A stretch of 64,000 nucleotides of DNA from an uncultured Anaerotignum sp. GTDB lineage: Bacteria > Bacillota > Clostridia > Lachnospirales > Anaerotignaceae. Location: assembly GCF_934277605.1 (NCBI RefSeq), contig NZ_CAKQVD010000001.1, forward strand, positions 22,212 to 86,211, read 5' to 3'. Both the position numbers and the translations under genes were made by a program. Under the pieces are notes generated by a model. That model had not been told where the DNA came from, ran no database searches, and saw only the letters and a list, made by a program, of their open reading frames with translations. Position 1 is the stretch's first letter, and every line of letters begins with the position of its first letter. This document shows, piece after piece, positions 8,068-17,053 of the stretch.

Positions 8068-10194
8068 TTATTTGTTTTCTTCTGCTTCCATGGCATCCTT
8101 CATGGAGAAGTTCAATCTGCCCTGCTTGTCAATTTCCATCAGCTTCACGGAAACCTTGTCGCCAACAGCCAGAACATCCTCAACCTTTGCCACACGCTTG
8201 TTGGAAATCTTGGAAATGTGAATCAAGCCCTCCTTGCCGGGTGCAATTTCCACAAATGCACCGAAGGTCATCAGTCTTGTGATGGTACCCTGATAAATGG
8301 TGCCGGGTTCGGGATCGGAAACGATTGCGGTAATCATATCCTTTGCCATCTGGATACCTGCGGGATCAATGCCCTTGATGTAGATGGTGCCGTCATCCTC
8401 TGTATCGATTTCACAGCCGGATTCCTCCACAATCTTCTTGATCACCTTGCCTCTTGCACCGATAACCTCAGCAATTTTTTCCACATCAATCTGCATCTGT
8501 GCAATCTTCGGTGCATAAGGAGAAAGCTCTTTTCTGGGCTCTGCGATTGCCTTCAGCATAACCTCATTCAGAATATAATCTCTTGCTCTGCCTGTCTGCG
8601 CAAATGCCTGCTCAATCATCGGGAAGGTCAAGCCGTGAATCTTCATATCCATCTGGATTGCTGTGATACCCTCGCTTGTCCCCGCAACCTTAAAGTCCAT
8701 GTCGCCGAAGAAGTCCTCAACGCCCTGAATATCTGTAATTTCGATGAAATCATCATCGTTTTCGCCTGTAACCAGACCAACGGAGATACCTGCAACGGGG
8801 CGTTTGATGGGAACACCTGCTGCCATCAGGGACAGTGTGGAGCCGCAAATGGACGCCTGAGAGGTGGAGCCGTTGGAGCTTAAAATATCGGAAACCAGAC
8901 GGATTGCATAAGGGAATTCTTCTTCACTCGGGATAACGGGCAGCAATGCTCTTTCGCCCAATGCGCCATGGCCGATTTCACGTCTGCCGGGGCCTCTGGA
9001 GGTTTTTGCTTCGCCTACGGAATAGCCGGGGAAGTTGTAGTGATGGATGTATCTCTTGCCTGTTTCGTTTGTGTCCAAGCCATCCAATCTCTGTCCCTCG
9101 CTGATTGCACCCAATGTGGTTACAGTCAACGCCTGTGTCTGTCCTCTGGAGAACAGGGCGGAGCCATGCACACGGGGCAGAACGTCTACCTCTGCGGAAA
9201 GCTTTCTGATTTCCTCAATGCCACGGCCATCGGGACGCTTGTGGTCTCTCAGAATCATTCTTCTTACCGTCATTTTCTGGAATTTATAAATAATATCGCC
9301 AATCAGTGCGTCGATATCCGTTTCTTCGCCAACCATTGCTGTGAGCTGCTCGGTCAAGGCCTCTGTAACCTCCTCGGTCAGTGTCTTAATCTTTGCATCT
9401 CTGTCCTGCTTCAGCTCAGCAAAAACGGCATCCTCCATTCTTGCATCTGTGATAAAGCCGGTAACCAGCTGATAAGCGTCCTCGGGAATCACATATTCTG
9501 TATAGGGTGCCTTTTCCTTGCCTTCCTTTTCTGTGATTTCCTGAATAAATTTCACAACCTGCAGGTTTGTGTCAAATGCCAGATGAATGGCCTCCATCAT
9601 CAGTGCATCGGGGATTTCATCCGCACCTGCCTCAATCATCATAACCTTATCCTCCTTGGAAGAAACGGTCAGATTCAGTCTTGTGGTTTCTCTCTGCGCT
9701 GCTGTGGGGTTTACCACCAGTGCGCCGTCACAATAGCCGATATTCACAGAGGATACGGGATCTGTGAAGGGAATATCGGAAATGTTCAGTGCCAAGGAAG
9801 CACCGATCATTGCCAGCACCTCGGGTGCGCAGTCCTGATCTACGGACATAACGGTTGCAACAATGGCAACGTCATTTCTGTAATCCTTGGGGAACAGGGG
9901 ACGCAGAGGTCTGTCGATACATCTTGCAGTCAGCACCGCCTTTTCGGAGGGTCTGCCCTCTCTTTTGATGAAGCCGCCGGGGATTTTGCCAACGGAATAC
10001 AGTCTTTCTTCATAATCAATGCTCAGAGGAAAGAAATCAATGCCTTCTCTGGGCTTATCAGATGCAGTTGCGGTTACCAGAACGGTTGTATCGCCGTAAC
10101 GCATTAAGCATGCGCCGTTTGCCTGCTCTGCCACTCTGCCGATTTCTGCTGTCAGTGTTCTGCCTGCCAGCTCCATGGAATAGCTTCTAAACAT
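8068..10194 (-). CDS. pnp: Polyribonucleotide nucleotidyltransferase (PNPase)
   Basis: This phosphorolytic 3'-5' exoribonuclease is a core component of RNA decay. The protein of about 708 residues shows two RNase PH domains (the second begins near RPDGRGIEEIRKL), the GDMDFKVAGT active-site segment, a KH domain (IGARGKVIKKIVEE) and a C-terminal S1 domain (TIYQGTITRLMTFGAFVEIA). Of two nearby ATGs, 10200 sits only 1 nt from the AAGGAG site while 10194 is at 7 nt, so I use 10194. It follows rpsO, the classic arrangement, with a long dyad in the leader (10228-10294). Confidence 0.97.
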   Translation of the reverse strand: MFRSYSMELAGRTLTAEIGRVAEQANGACLMRYGDTTVLVTATASDKPREGIDFFPLSIDYEERLYSVGKIPGGFIKREGRPSEKAVLTARCIDRPLRPLFPKDYRNDVAIVATVMSVDQDCAPEVLAMIGASLALNISDIPFTDPVSSVNIGYCDGALVVNPTAAQRETTRLNLTVSSKEDKVMMIEAGADEIPDALMMEAIHLAFDTNLQVVKFIQEITEKEGKEKAPYTEYVIPEDAYQLVTGFITDARMEDAVFAELKQDRDAKIKTLTEEVTEALTEQLTAMVGEETDIDALIGDIIYKFQKMTVRRMILRDHKRPDGRGIEEIRKLSAEVDVLPRVHGSALFSRGQTQALTVTTLGAISEGQRLDGLDTNETGKRYIHHYNFPGYSVGEAKTSRGPGRREIGHGALGERALLPVIPSEEEFPYAIRLVSDILSSNGSTSQASICGSTLSLMAAGVPIKRPVAGISVGLVTGENDDDFIEITDIQGVEDFFGDMDFKVAGTSEGITAIQMDMKIHGLTFPMIEQAFAQTGRARDYILNEVMLKAIAEPRKELSPYAPKIAQMQIDVEKIAEVIGARGKVIKKIVEESGCEIDTEDDGTIYIKGIDPAGIQMAKDMITAIVSDPEPGTIYQGTITRLMTFGAFVEIAPGKEGLIHISKISNKRVAKVEDVLAVGDKVSVKLMEIDKQGRLNFSMKDAMEAEENK

Positions 10195-10227
10195 AATCAT
10201 TCTCCTTTTCTTGAATGTCGTTTTTTC

Positions 10228-10294
10228 GCACCATAGATCTTCAACTTCGCCTGCAAAGCCTGTCCTTGCAAAAAAAGTTGGAAATCTATAGTGC
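10228..10294 (-). promoter_or_regulatory. Long stem-loop in the pnp leader
   Basis: Arms of 20 nt at 10228-10247 and 10275-10294 are complementary with two G-U pairs and one mismatch. They close a 27-nt region that itself contains a TGCAAG/CTTTGCA dyad. The structure lies 34 nt upstream of the pnp start, inside the leader. In Escherichia coli a long pnp leader hairpin is cut by RNase III and PNPase then represses its own synthesis. A similar role here is inferred from position and shape only. Confidence 0.6.
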
Positions 10295-10332
10295 CGCCTA
10301 CATACTTGCTTGGCGGAAATCCGCCGCTTTTT

Positions 10333-10364
10333 AAAAAGAAAGGGAGGATTTTTGGATCCTCCCT
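10333..10364 (-). terminator. Rho-independent terminator after rpsO
   Basis: A perfect 9-bp stem (10341-10349 with 10356-10364) and a 6-nt loop are followed on the minus strand by TTCTTTTT. It would end rpsO transcripts, leaving pnp dependent on read-through or an unseen promoter. Confidence 0.85.
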
Positions 10365-10382
10365 TTTTGTATCATCTGTAAA

Positions 10383-10649
10383 TTACTTTCTCAGACCCAG
10401 TTCTGCAATGATTGCACGATATCTTTCGATATCGATTTCCTTCAGGTAGTTCAGCAGGCCTCTTCTCTGACCAACCATTTTCAGCAGGCCACGTCTGGAG
10501 TGGTGGTCCTTCTTGTGCATTTTCAGGTGGTCTGTCAGCAGAGAGATTCTTGCTGTCAGAAGTGCAATCTGAACCTCGGGAGAACCTGTGTCGTTAGGTG
10601 TTCTGCCGTATTTTGCGATGATTTCCTGTTTGTTGATTGTTGCTGCCAT
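10383..10649 (-). CDS. rpsO: Ribosomal protein S15
   Basis: This 88-residue small-subunit protein binds 16S rRNA. The whole chain matches the family, including [29 protein letters not shown] and the C-terminal [12 protein letters not shown]. An AAGGAGG site precedes the ATG. It has its own promoter at 10758-10786 and a leader of about 100 nt containing an imperfect GACTCAG/CTTAGTC dyad. S15 represses its own mRNA in several bacteria, so that dyad may be the control site; this is untested here. Confidence 0.98.
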   Translation of the reverse strand: MAATINKQEIIAKYGRTPNDTGSPEVQIALLTARISLLTDHLKMHKKDHHSRRGLLKMVGQRRGLLNYLKEIDIERYRAIIAELGLRK

Positions 10650-10757
10650 TGTCGTTTTCCTCCTTAAGAAACTTTTTTGTTTTCTGCTTCTGTATCCCCA
10701 AAGACTAAGTAATGGTCGGAGTGTCCAAAAACTGAGTCTCGGTTTTACAACATTAGT

Positions 10758-10786
10758 ATATTACCATACGGAGCCGCTCTTTGCAA
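10758..10786 (-). promoter_or_regulatory. Promoter of rpsO
   Basis: On the minus strand TTGCAA (10781-10786) is separated by 17 nt from TAATAT (10758-10763). It gives a leader of about 100 nt before rpsO. Confidence 0.75.
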
Positions 10787-10845
10787 GGAAAATTCAAGGA
10801 AATTCCGCAAGTTTTCCAAGAAAGGCAGCCTTTTTTCCCGTTTTT

Positions 10846-11802
10846 TTATTTTTCCTGCTCACTTCTCCAGTGTGCATATTCGGCAGAGGCAAAATAAGCC
10901 CTTGCCTGCTCTGCATTGATGGCGATTTGCCTTTGCAGCTCCTCAACGCTCGGGAACTTCTGCTCACTGCGCAGGAATTTATAGAAAAAGGTTTGCAGAC
11001 ACTCGCCGTAAATCATTTCATTGAAATCCAGCAGATATGTCTCCACAATCTTCACTGTGCCGTTTACGGTAGGGTTTTTGCCGATATTGGTCACACCGTA
11101 ATAATATTTCCCCTTATATAAGGTTTTTGTTGCATAAACCCCATTGGGCGGGAACAGCTTCAGCGGATGCGCCTCAATGTTGACCGTCGGGAAGCCGATG
11201 GTTCTGCCCAGCTTCTTCCCTTCCTTTACGGTGCCAAGAATGAAATAAGGCACAGTCAGCATTTGGTTTGCCTCCTCCAAGTCCTTCTCCAGCAGGCATT
11301 TGCGGATACGGGAGGAGCTGACTCTCTCATCCCCATGCAGCACCTTCGGCACACCGATGACCATAATGCCACGCTCTGCACCAAGGCGCTTCAGCATTTC
11401 ATAATTGCCTGCCGCCCCTCTGCCGAAGTGATAATCCTCGCCAACAACTAACACTTGGCATTTCAGCTTTTCAAAAATCAGCTTAACCGCAAACTCCTCC
11501 GGATCCATTGCCGCAAAGGTTGCATCAAAGGGATATTCGATATAAATATCAATGCCCATCTGCTCCATCTGGAATTTCTTTTCCGCCGGGTCAACGATTA
11601 AAGCAAAATCCTCTTTTCTTTGAAAAACAAACATCGGATGGGGAGAAAACGTAAACACCACGCTTTTCAGCCCCTGCTCCTCTGCAAATTGTTTTGTCAG
11701 CTTAATCAGTGAACGATGTCCTTGATGCAGTCCATCAAAGTTCCCCAGAGTCACAGCCGTCGGCTGACTTTGCTCAATTTGCGTGTCAGTAATATGTTCC
11801 AT
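10846..11802 (-). CDS. ribF: Bifunctional riboflavin kinase / FAD synthetase
   Basis: The enzyme makes FMN and then FAD from riboflavin. The protein of about 318 residues has the N-terminal nucleotidyltransferase domain with LGNFDGLHQGHRSLI and the SSSRIRKCL motif. The C-terminal flavokinase domain carries IGFPTVNIE and NIGKNPTVNGT. The frame is open to 11826, but AAGGAG precedes the ATG at 11802 (MEHITDTQ), which I take as the start. It follows truB by 45 bp, the usual end of the infB-type operon. Confidence 0.96.
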   Translation of the reverse strand: MEHITDTQIEQSQPTAVTLGNFDGLHQGHRSLIKLTKQFAEEQGLKSVVFTFSPHPMFVFQRKEDFALIVDPAEKKFQMEQMGIDIYIEYPFDATFAAMDPEEFAVKLIFEKLKCQVLVVGEDYHFGRGAAGNYEMLKRLGAERGIMVIGVPKVLHGDERVSSSRIRKCLLEKDLEEANQMLTVPYFILGTVKEGKKLGRTIGFPTVNIEAHPLKLFPPNGVYATKTLYKGKYYYGVTNIGKNPTVNGTVKIVETYLLDFNEMIYGECLQTFFYKFLRSEQKFPSVEELQRQIAINAEQARAYFASAEYAHWRSEQEK

Positions 11803-11847
11803 TTTTTTACTCCTTTTTGATACCAATACAAAGTCACTCTTTCACTT

Positions 11848-12753
11848 TTATACCAGCATTTTAAACGGTTTCATGTAAAAATTCGTTTCTTCCTTTTTTA
11901 TTTCAAACAGCCCCACCAGTCGATTTTCAAAATCATACACTGCTGTGATTTCGCCTTCCCGCAGGGCTGTGGGCTTCCTTGCAAAAAATCTTTCCTGTAT
12001 CTTTCCGCCGTTATAAAGCAGCTTCGTTGCCGCCTGCGCAACCCGCACCACAGGAAACTCCCGCAGAGCATCCTCCATGGTAAGCAGGGCATCCTCTGTC
12101 CGCTCCTGCTCCGCCAAGGCCTTCAGCTCGTCCAGCTTGATGGCATTTTCCAGAGAAAAGCTGCCTGTCGCTGTCCGCAAAAGCTCCGCCATGTGTCCGC
12201 CGCAGCCCAGTGCCTTGCCGATATCGGCGCAAAGGGTACGGATATATGTCCCCTTCGAGCAATCAATGTCCATCTCCACTCTGTCGGGTGGCAGGAACCT
12301 GCGAATCCGAATATCGTACACCTCAATGGTGCGTGCCTTTCGTGCAATCTCCTTGCCCTCTCTGGCAAGCTCATAAAGCTTTTTCCCGTTCACCTTCACT
12401 GCGGAATACATCGGCGGCACCTGCTCCAGCTGTCCGATGAAGCCCGCAGTCACAGAGCGGATTTGCTCCTCATCAAACACAACCGCCTTCGTCTCAAGCA
12501 CCTCGCCCGATGCATCCTCCGTCGTTGTGGTCACGCCTAAGCGCAGCATGGCACGGTAGCTTTTTCTGCCATCCATAATCACATCGGAAAGCTTGGTTGC
12601 CTTGCCCACACAAACCGGCAAAACCCCCTCTGCATCGGGGTCCAGTGTGCCGGTGTGTCCCACCTTTTTCATGTGAATCGTTTTGCGGACAATGGCAACC
12701 ACATCATGGGAGGTAAATCCCTTTTCTTTGTAAATATTGAAAATACCGTCCAA
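11848..12753 (-). CDS. truB: tRNA pseudouridine(55) synthase
   Basis: The enzyme makes pseudouridine-55 in the T loop of tRNAs. The 301-residue protein carries the catalytic motif GHTGTLDPDAEGVLPVC near residue 35, and the motif CSKGTYIRTLCADIG near residue 170. A short C-terminal PUA-like segment follows. The start codon is TTG at 12753, supported by AGGAGG 8 nt upstream and by the family N-terminus DGIFNIYKEKGFTSHD. It lies 24 bp after nrnA in the same operon. Confidence 0.96.
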   Translation of the reverse strand: MDGIFNIYKEKGFTSHDVVAIVRKTIHMKKVGHTGTLDPDAEGVLPVCVGKATKLSDVIMDGRKSYRAMLRLGVTTTTEDASGEVLETKAVVFDEEQIRSVTAGFIGQLEQVPPMYSAVKVNGKKLYELAREGKEIARKARTIEVYDIRIRRFLPPDRVEMDIDCSKGTYIRTLCADIGKALGCGGHMAELLRTATGSFSLENAIKLDELKALAEQERTEDALLTMEDALREFPVVRVAQAATKLLYNGGKIQERFFARKPTALREGEITAVYDFENRLVGLFEIKKEETNFYMKPFKMLV

Positions 12754-12777
12754 AAACAGTACCTCCTTAATTTCTAA

Positions 12778-13740
12778 TCATAGCATTTTTTCCACTTCTG
12801 CCAAAACCATTTCCCTTGCCTGTGCAATGGGTGCGGAAATGGTGCAGCCTGCCGCCTTGATATGACCGCCGCCGCCGAATTTCTGCGCCAACGCACACAC
12901 ATCATAGCCGTCATGTCCACGAAAGCTGCCCTTCACATCCGTCTGCGACTTTTCATAAAAGAAGCAAGCCACCTTTGCTCCCAAAACGCCCTTCAGGTAA
13001 TTGATAATGGCATCCAGCTCCTTGCTGCTGCCGCCCAAGTCCTCAATTTCAGCCGTTGTAATCTGGGAGCAAACCACCTGCCCGTCAAACAGCAGCTCCG
13101 CATTGTCGATGGCTCTGCCCATCAGCTTCATTTCAGAAAAGCTGCGGCTGTCGAAAAAGCGGTTATAAATCTCCGTAAAGGGAATCCCGTAGCCCATCAA
13201 TTCCCCTGCAATCCGCATGGTTTCGGGGGAGGTGGAGGAATGGCGAAAGCCGCCCGTGTCATAAATCAGGCCGGCATAAAGCCCTGCCGCCTCCGCCGCC
13301 GTCATGGGCAGTCTGTTTTCCAAAAGCTGAAACACAATTTCACTGGTCGAGGAGGCCTTCGCCGCCACATAATTCAGCTCTGCAAAATAGGTGTTGCTTT
13401 CGTGATGGTCAATATTGATTTTTTTCTTTGCCCTACGGAAAATTTCAGCCGCCTCTCCCAAGCGTCCCTCATCTCCGCAGTCCAGAGAAAGAAACAGCTC
13501 GGGAATCTCTGCCGCCTCCGCCGCACAAACCAAATGTCCGTTTGGAATCAGCCGATATTTCTCCGCATAGCCCTCCAGAAGCACCTGCACCCGCTTGCCC
13601 GCCTTTTCCAAGGCACCGCCAAACGCAAGGCAGGCACCGATGGCATCGCCGTCCGGGTTGGTGTGTCCTGCCAGCGCAATCGTTTCCGCTGACAGAACAC
13701 ATTTCATGATTTCATCAAAAGAGTCATTTGCTTTTTTCAT
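12778..13740 (-). CDS. nrnA: DHH/DHHA1 phosphoesterase, NrnA-like
   Basis: NrnA-type enzymes degrade nanoRNA oligonucleotides and dephosphorylate pAp. The 320-residue protein shows GHTNPDGDAIGAC, SLDCGDEGRLG and the DHH motif NIDHHESN. The C-terminal DHHA1 domain has KFGGGGHIKAAG. The ATG overlaps the rbfA stop as ATGA, so translation is coupled. Placement between rbfA and truB is the standard Firmicutes order. Confidence 0.93.
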   Translation of the reverse strand: MKKANDSFDEIMKCVLSAETIALAGHTNPDGDAIGACLAFGGALEKAGKRVQVLLEGYAEKYRLIPNGHLVCAAEAAEIPELFLSLDCGDEGRLGEAAEIFRRAKKKINIDHHESNTYFAELNYVAAKASSTSEIVFQLLENRLPMTAAEAAGLYAGLIYDTGGFRHSSTSPETMRIAGELMGYGIPFTEIYNRFFDSRSFSEMKLMGRAIDNAELLFDGQVVCSQITTAEIEDLGGSSKELDAIINYLKGVLGAKVACFFYEKSQTDVKGSFRGHDGYDVCALAQKFGGGGHIKAAGCTISAPIAQAREMVLAEVEKML

Positions 13741-14108
13741 TGTGCATCTCTTTCTTTCCGCTCTTTGTCAATCCTGCTGAACAGCTCATCCATGTGGATG
13801 GCATATTCCGCAGATTCATCCAGCTTAAAGCGCAGCTCAGGGGTATAGCGCAGATTGATTCTCTGTGCAATCAAGCGGCGAATAAAGCCGCCTGCATTGT
13901 TCAGCCCCTTCATTACGTTTTCCTTGTCCTTTTCGTCGCCCAATACGGAAACATAAACCTTGCAGTATTTCAAGTCCTGCGTTGTTTCCACACGGATTAC
14001 GCTTGTCATCACACCAATGCGAGGGTCCTTCAGCTCTGCTCGGATAATCTGAGAAAGCTCCTTCATAATCTCATCATTGATACGAGAAAGTCTATTATTT
14101 GTTTTCAT
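13737..14108 (-). CDS. rbfA: Ribosome-binding factor A
   Basis: RbfA assists late 30S maturation at the 5' end of 16S rRNA. The 123-residue protein has the type II KH fold. Its family signatures are RINDEIMKELSQIIRAELKDPR, interrupted by no gaps, then KVYVSVLGDE and a C-terminal LRYTPELRF before the helical tail. It lies 24 bp after infB, and its stop overlaps the nrnA start. Confidence 0.96.
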   Translation of the reverse strand: MKTNNRLSRINDEIMKELSQIIRAELKDPRIGVMTSVIRVETTQDLKYCKVYVSVLGDEKDKENVMKGLNNAGGFIRRLIAQRINLRYTPELRFKLDESAEYAIHMDELFSRIDKERKERDAQ

Positions 14109-14132
14109 AACATCTCACCTTTTATTTCAAAA

Positions 14133-16412
14133 TTAGCGAGGTACCTCTACCATTGTGAAGGACTCAATCCAGTCGCCCTCCTTGACGTCGTTGAATTTCT
14201 TGAACACCAGACCACATTCATAGCCTGCCGCAACCTCTTTCACGTCATCCTTGAAGCGTCTCAGGCTTTCCAAATCGCCTTCGTATACAACGATACCGTC
14301 ACGCACAATACGCACCTGGCAATTACGCACAAACTTGCCATCCTTCACATAGCTGCCGGCAATCGTGCCAACACCGGATGCCTTGAAAATCTGACGTACC
14401 TCTGCATGCCCCAGAACCTTTTCCTCAAAGATAGGATCCAGCATACCCTTCATGGCAGCCTGAATATCCTCAATCGCATTATAGATAACACGATACAGGC
14501 GAATGTCTACCTTTTCTTCATCCGCAAATGCCTTTGCCGCAGGCTCAGGGCGCACGTTGAAGCCAATGATAATCGCATTGGAGGCAGATGCCAGCAAAAC
14601 GTCACTTTCCGTAACCGCACCAACGCCGCCATGAATTACACGCACACGCACCTCTTCGTTTGTCAGCTTTTCCAAGGACTGACGCACAGCCTCCACAGAG
14701 CCCTGCACGTCTGCCTTAACAATAATGCCCAGCTCCTTCATGTTGCCGCTCTGAATCTGGTTGAACAAATCATCCAGAGATACCTTCTGCGGTGTCTGGC
14801 TGATTAAGGTTTCTCTGTTCTTTGCAATCACGCTTTCCGCAAGCTGTCTTGCCTGCTTTTCGTTTGCAGCCACATAGAAGCTGTCGCCTGCTGCGGGAAC
14901 CTCGGAAAGACCGAGAATCTCAACGGGTGTAGAGGGGCCTGCCACCTTCACACGTCTGCCCTTGTCATCTGTCATGGCTCTGATTCTGCCGTATGCAGGG
15001 CCTGCCACAACAGGATCGCCTACCCGCAGCGTACCGCTCTGCACCAATACGGTTGCAACGGGGCCACGGCCCTTGTCAAGCTGTGCCTCAATGATGGCAC
15101 CTCTTGCCTTTTTGTTGGGGTTCGCCTTCAATTCCTTCATTTCCGCTGTCAGAATAATCATTTCCAGCAGGTTATCAATGCCGTCCTTGGTGTGTGCGGA
15201 TACGGGAACGCAGACGGTTGTGCCGCCCCAGTCCTCTGCCAACAGGCCGTATTCTGTCAGCTCCTGCTTCACACGGTCAGGGTTTGCGGAGGGCTTATCC
15301 ATTTTGTTGATGGCAACGATAATTTCCACGCCTGCCGCTTTCGCATGGTTGATGGCCTCGATGGTCTGGGGCATCACGCCGTCATCCGCCGCAACAACCA
15401 GAATTGCAATATCCGTAATCTGTGCGCCACGCATACGCATTGCCGTAAATGCCTCATGGCCGGGGGTATCCAGGAAGGTAATGGGCTTGCCGTCAATCTG
15501 AACGGTATATGCACCGATGTGCTGTGTGATACCGCCTGCCTCGCCCTTGGTTACGCTCGAATGACGGATGGCATCCAGCAGGGAGGTTTTGCCGTGGTCA
15601 ACATGCCCCATTACAACAACAACGGGAGGTCTTTCCTCCAGCTTGGATTCGTCCTCCTCCTCCTCTGTGCCGAAGGCCTCCTCCATGATATCCTTTTCCT
15701 CCTCCTGCTCCAGAATCACGTTGTATTCCTCTGCAATGGAGGCAGCGGTATCAAAATCCAGTGTTGCATTGATTGCAAGCATTTTGCCCTTTTTCATCAA
15801 ATTCATTACCAAATCAGAGCCCTTTTTGCCCAGCACCTCTGCCAAATCCTTCACAGTAATGCTTTCGGGGATATATTTGATTACGGGGTCTGCACTTGCC
15901 TCCTCAGCCTCCAATGCTGCCAATTCAGCCATCAGCGCAGCCTCCTCCTCCATTTCACGGCGTCTGCGTTCCATGGGGTTTTCTCTTACCTTCTGTCCGT
16001 TGTTTTTGTTGCCCTTTTTGTCTTTTTTATTCTTACCCTTGTCTTTATTCTGGCTCTGCTCCTGCGCACCCTTGCTGCTCTGGCCGCCCTGCTTGCCGTC
16101 ATTTTTGTTTTCGTTTTTGTTTTCGTTTCTGTTGTCCTTCTTCTGTGCAGGCTTATTGCCGTTTGGCTTGCCATCCTTTTTCTGTGCGTCCTGCTTGGGT
16201 GCTTCCTGCTTCGGTGCTTCCTTTTTCGGTTCTTCCTTCTTCGGCTCTTCCTTCTTCGGCTGATATAACGCCGTCACCTTTTCTGCTTCTTCCTCTGTCA
16301 GCATTGCCATGTGGCTCTTTGCCTCAATGCCGATGCTGTTGATTTTTGCTACCAAGTCTTTATTTGCAACCCCAAGCTGCTTTGCCAGTTCATAAATTCT
16401 AATTTTGGACAT
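14133..16412 (-). CDS. infB: Translation initiation factor IF-2
   Basis: This GTPase places initiator tRNA on the 30S subunit. The protein of about 759 residues has an N-terminal IF2_N segment ([20 protein letters not shown]) and a long, charged, low-complexity linker of repeated EEPKK and EAPKQ units. The second IF2_N module precedes the G domain with [22 protein letters not shown] and NKMD, and the beta-barrel domains end in [15 protein letters not shown]. The frame is open to 16448, but GAGGTG precedes the ATG at 16412, which matches the family start. It lies 25 bp after ylxQ. Confidence 0.97.
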   Translation of the reverse strand: MSKIRIYELAKQLGVANKDLVAKINSIGIEAKSHMAMLTEEEAEKVTALYQPKKEEPKKEEPKKEAPKQEAPKQDAQKKDGKPNGNKPAQKKDNRNENKNENKNDGKQGGQSSKGAQEQSQNKDKGKNKKDKKGNKNNGQKVRENPMERRRREMEEEAALMAELAALEAEEASADPVIKYIPESITVKDLAEVLGKKGSDLVMNLMKKGKMLAINATLDFDTAASIAEEYNVILEQEEEKDIMEEAFGTEEEEDESKLEERPPVVVVMGHVDHGKTSLLDAIRHSSVTKGEAGGITQHIGAYTVQIDGKPITFLDTPGHEAFTAMRMRGAQITDIAILVVAADDGVMPQTIEAINHAKAAGVEIIVAINKMDKPSANPDRVKQELTEYGLLAEDWGGTTVCVPVSAHTKDGIDNLLEMIILTAEMKELKANPNKKARGAIIEAQLDKGRGPVATVLVQSGTLRVGDPVVAGPAYGRIRAMTDDKGRRVKVAGPSTPVEILGLSEVPAAGDSFYVAANEKQARQLAESVIAKNRETLISQTPQKVSLDDLFNQIQSGNMKELGIIVKADVQGSVEAVRQSLEKLTNEEVRVRVIHGGVGAVTESDVLLASASNAIIIGFNVRPEPAAKAFADEEKVDIRLYRVIYNAIEDIQAAMKGMLDPIFEEKVLGHAEVRQIFKASGVGTIAGSYVKDGKFVRNCQVRIVRDGIVVYEGDLESLRRFKDDVKEVAAGYECGLVFKKFNDVKEGDWIESFTMVEVPR

Positions 16413-16437
16413 TCCACAACACCTCGCCTTTCTCGAA

Positions 16438-16770
16438 TCAGTCTTCACCGACCTTCGTTCTATTCTCTATCGTCTCATCCGCAAGCTGTCTCAATTTCTT
16501 TGCAAAGCCTTCCTCCGTAATTGCAATCACCGAGCGCATATCTGCGCCAATGGCTCTGCCCAGTTCTTCCTTGGTTCCGATTTCTGCCAAGGGCAGTTCG
16601 TAATATGCTGCGGAATTTGTAAATTTCTTTTTTGTATTCTTCGATGCGTCCTGCGCTAAAATGAGGAGATACGCCTGTCTTTTGCGTACAGCCTGCTCTG
16701 CCGCCACCTCGCCTGCGGCAAGCCTCCCTGCCCGTTTACAAAGTCCCAAAAGGGAAAGGAATTTATTCAT
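16438..16770 (-). CDS. ylxQ: L7Ae-family RNA-binding protein YlxQ
   Basis: This 110-residue protein is a member of the L7Ae/L30e/Gadd45 kink-turn binding group that sits between ylxR and infB in Firmicutes. Typical segments are [16 protein letters not shown] near the N-terminus and [16 protein letters not shown]. The centre, [19 protein letters not shown], follows the family. Its start overlaps ylxR by 8 bp. The exact RNA target is unknown. Confidence 0.92.
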   Translation of the reverse strand: MNKFLSLLGLCKRAGRLAAGEVAAEQAVRKRQAYLLILAQDASKNTKKKFTNSAAYYELPLAEIGTKEELGRAIGADMRSVIAITEEGFAKKLRQLADETIENRTKVGED

Positions 16771-17038
16771 TAGGCTGCTCCTCCAATTCCTTCAAAAGCT
16801 GCTCATACACATCCTTCGGCACAGGTGCCTTAAAGGAACGCTCCAGCCCCTTCGATTTCTGCGCCTTCGTCAAGCATTCCTGATTGGGACAAATATATGC
16901 ACCACGCCCGGGCTTTTTTCCGGTGCGGTCTAAGGAAAATTCGCCCTCATCATTTCTGACAACGCGAATCAGCTCTTTTTTGTTTTTCATTTCCTGACAG
17001 CCGGTGCATTTTCTGAGAGGTACTTTTCTTTGCTTCAT
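16763..17038 (-). CDS. ylxR: YlxR (DUF448) RNA-binding protein
   Basis: The 91-residue protein starts with KVPLRKCTGCQEMKNKKELIR, so the CxGC pair of the YlxR family is kept, and continues with GKKPGRGAYICPN. YlxR proteins are small nucleic-acid binding proteins, implicated as regulators and as RNase P-associated factors in other bacteria. It is translationally coupled to ylxQ by an 8-bp overlap and follows nusA by 15 bp. Confidence 0.93.
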   Translation of the reverse strand: MKQRKVPLRKCTGCQEMKNKKELIRVVRNDEGEFSLDRTGKKPGRGAYICPNQECLTKAQKSKGLERSFKAPVPKDVYEQLLKELEEQPNE

Positions 17039-17053
17039 ACGCTCTCCTCCCTC

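Noticed and set aside
10312..10330. A second hairpin (GGCGG/CCGCC) between pnp and rpsO, followed by T on the plus strand
   Set aside because: No plus-strand gene ends here and the minus strand has no T run after it, so I did not list it as a terminator.
15192..16268. Long hydrophobic plus-strand frames opposite infB
   Set aside because: The Phe/Leu/Ser-rich product comes from reading the Lys/Glu-rich linker of IF-2 backwards. It is not a membrane protein.
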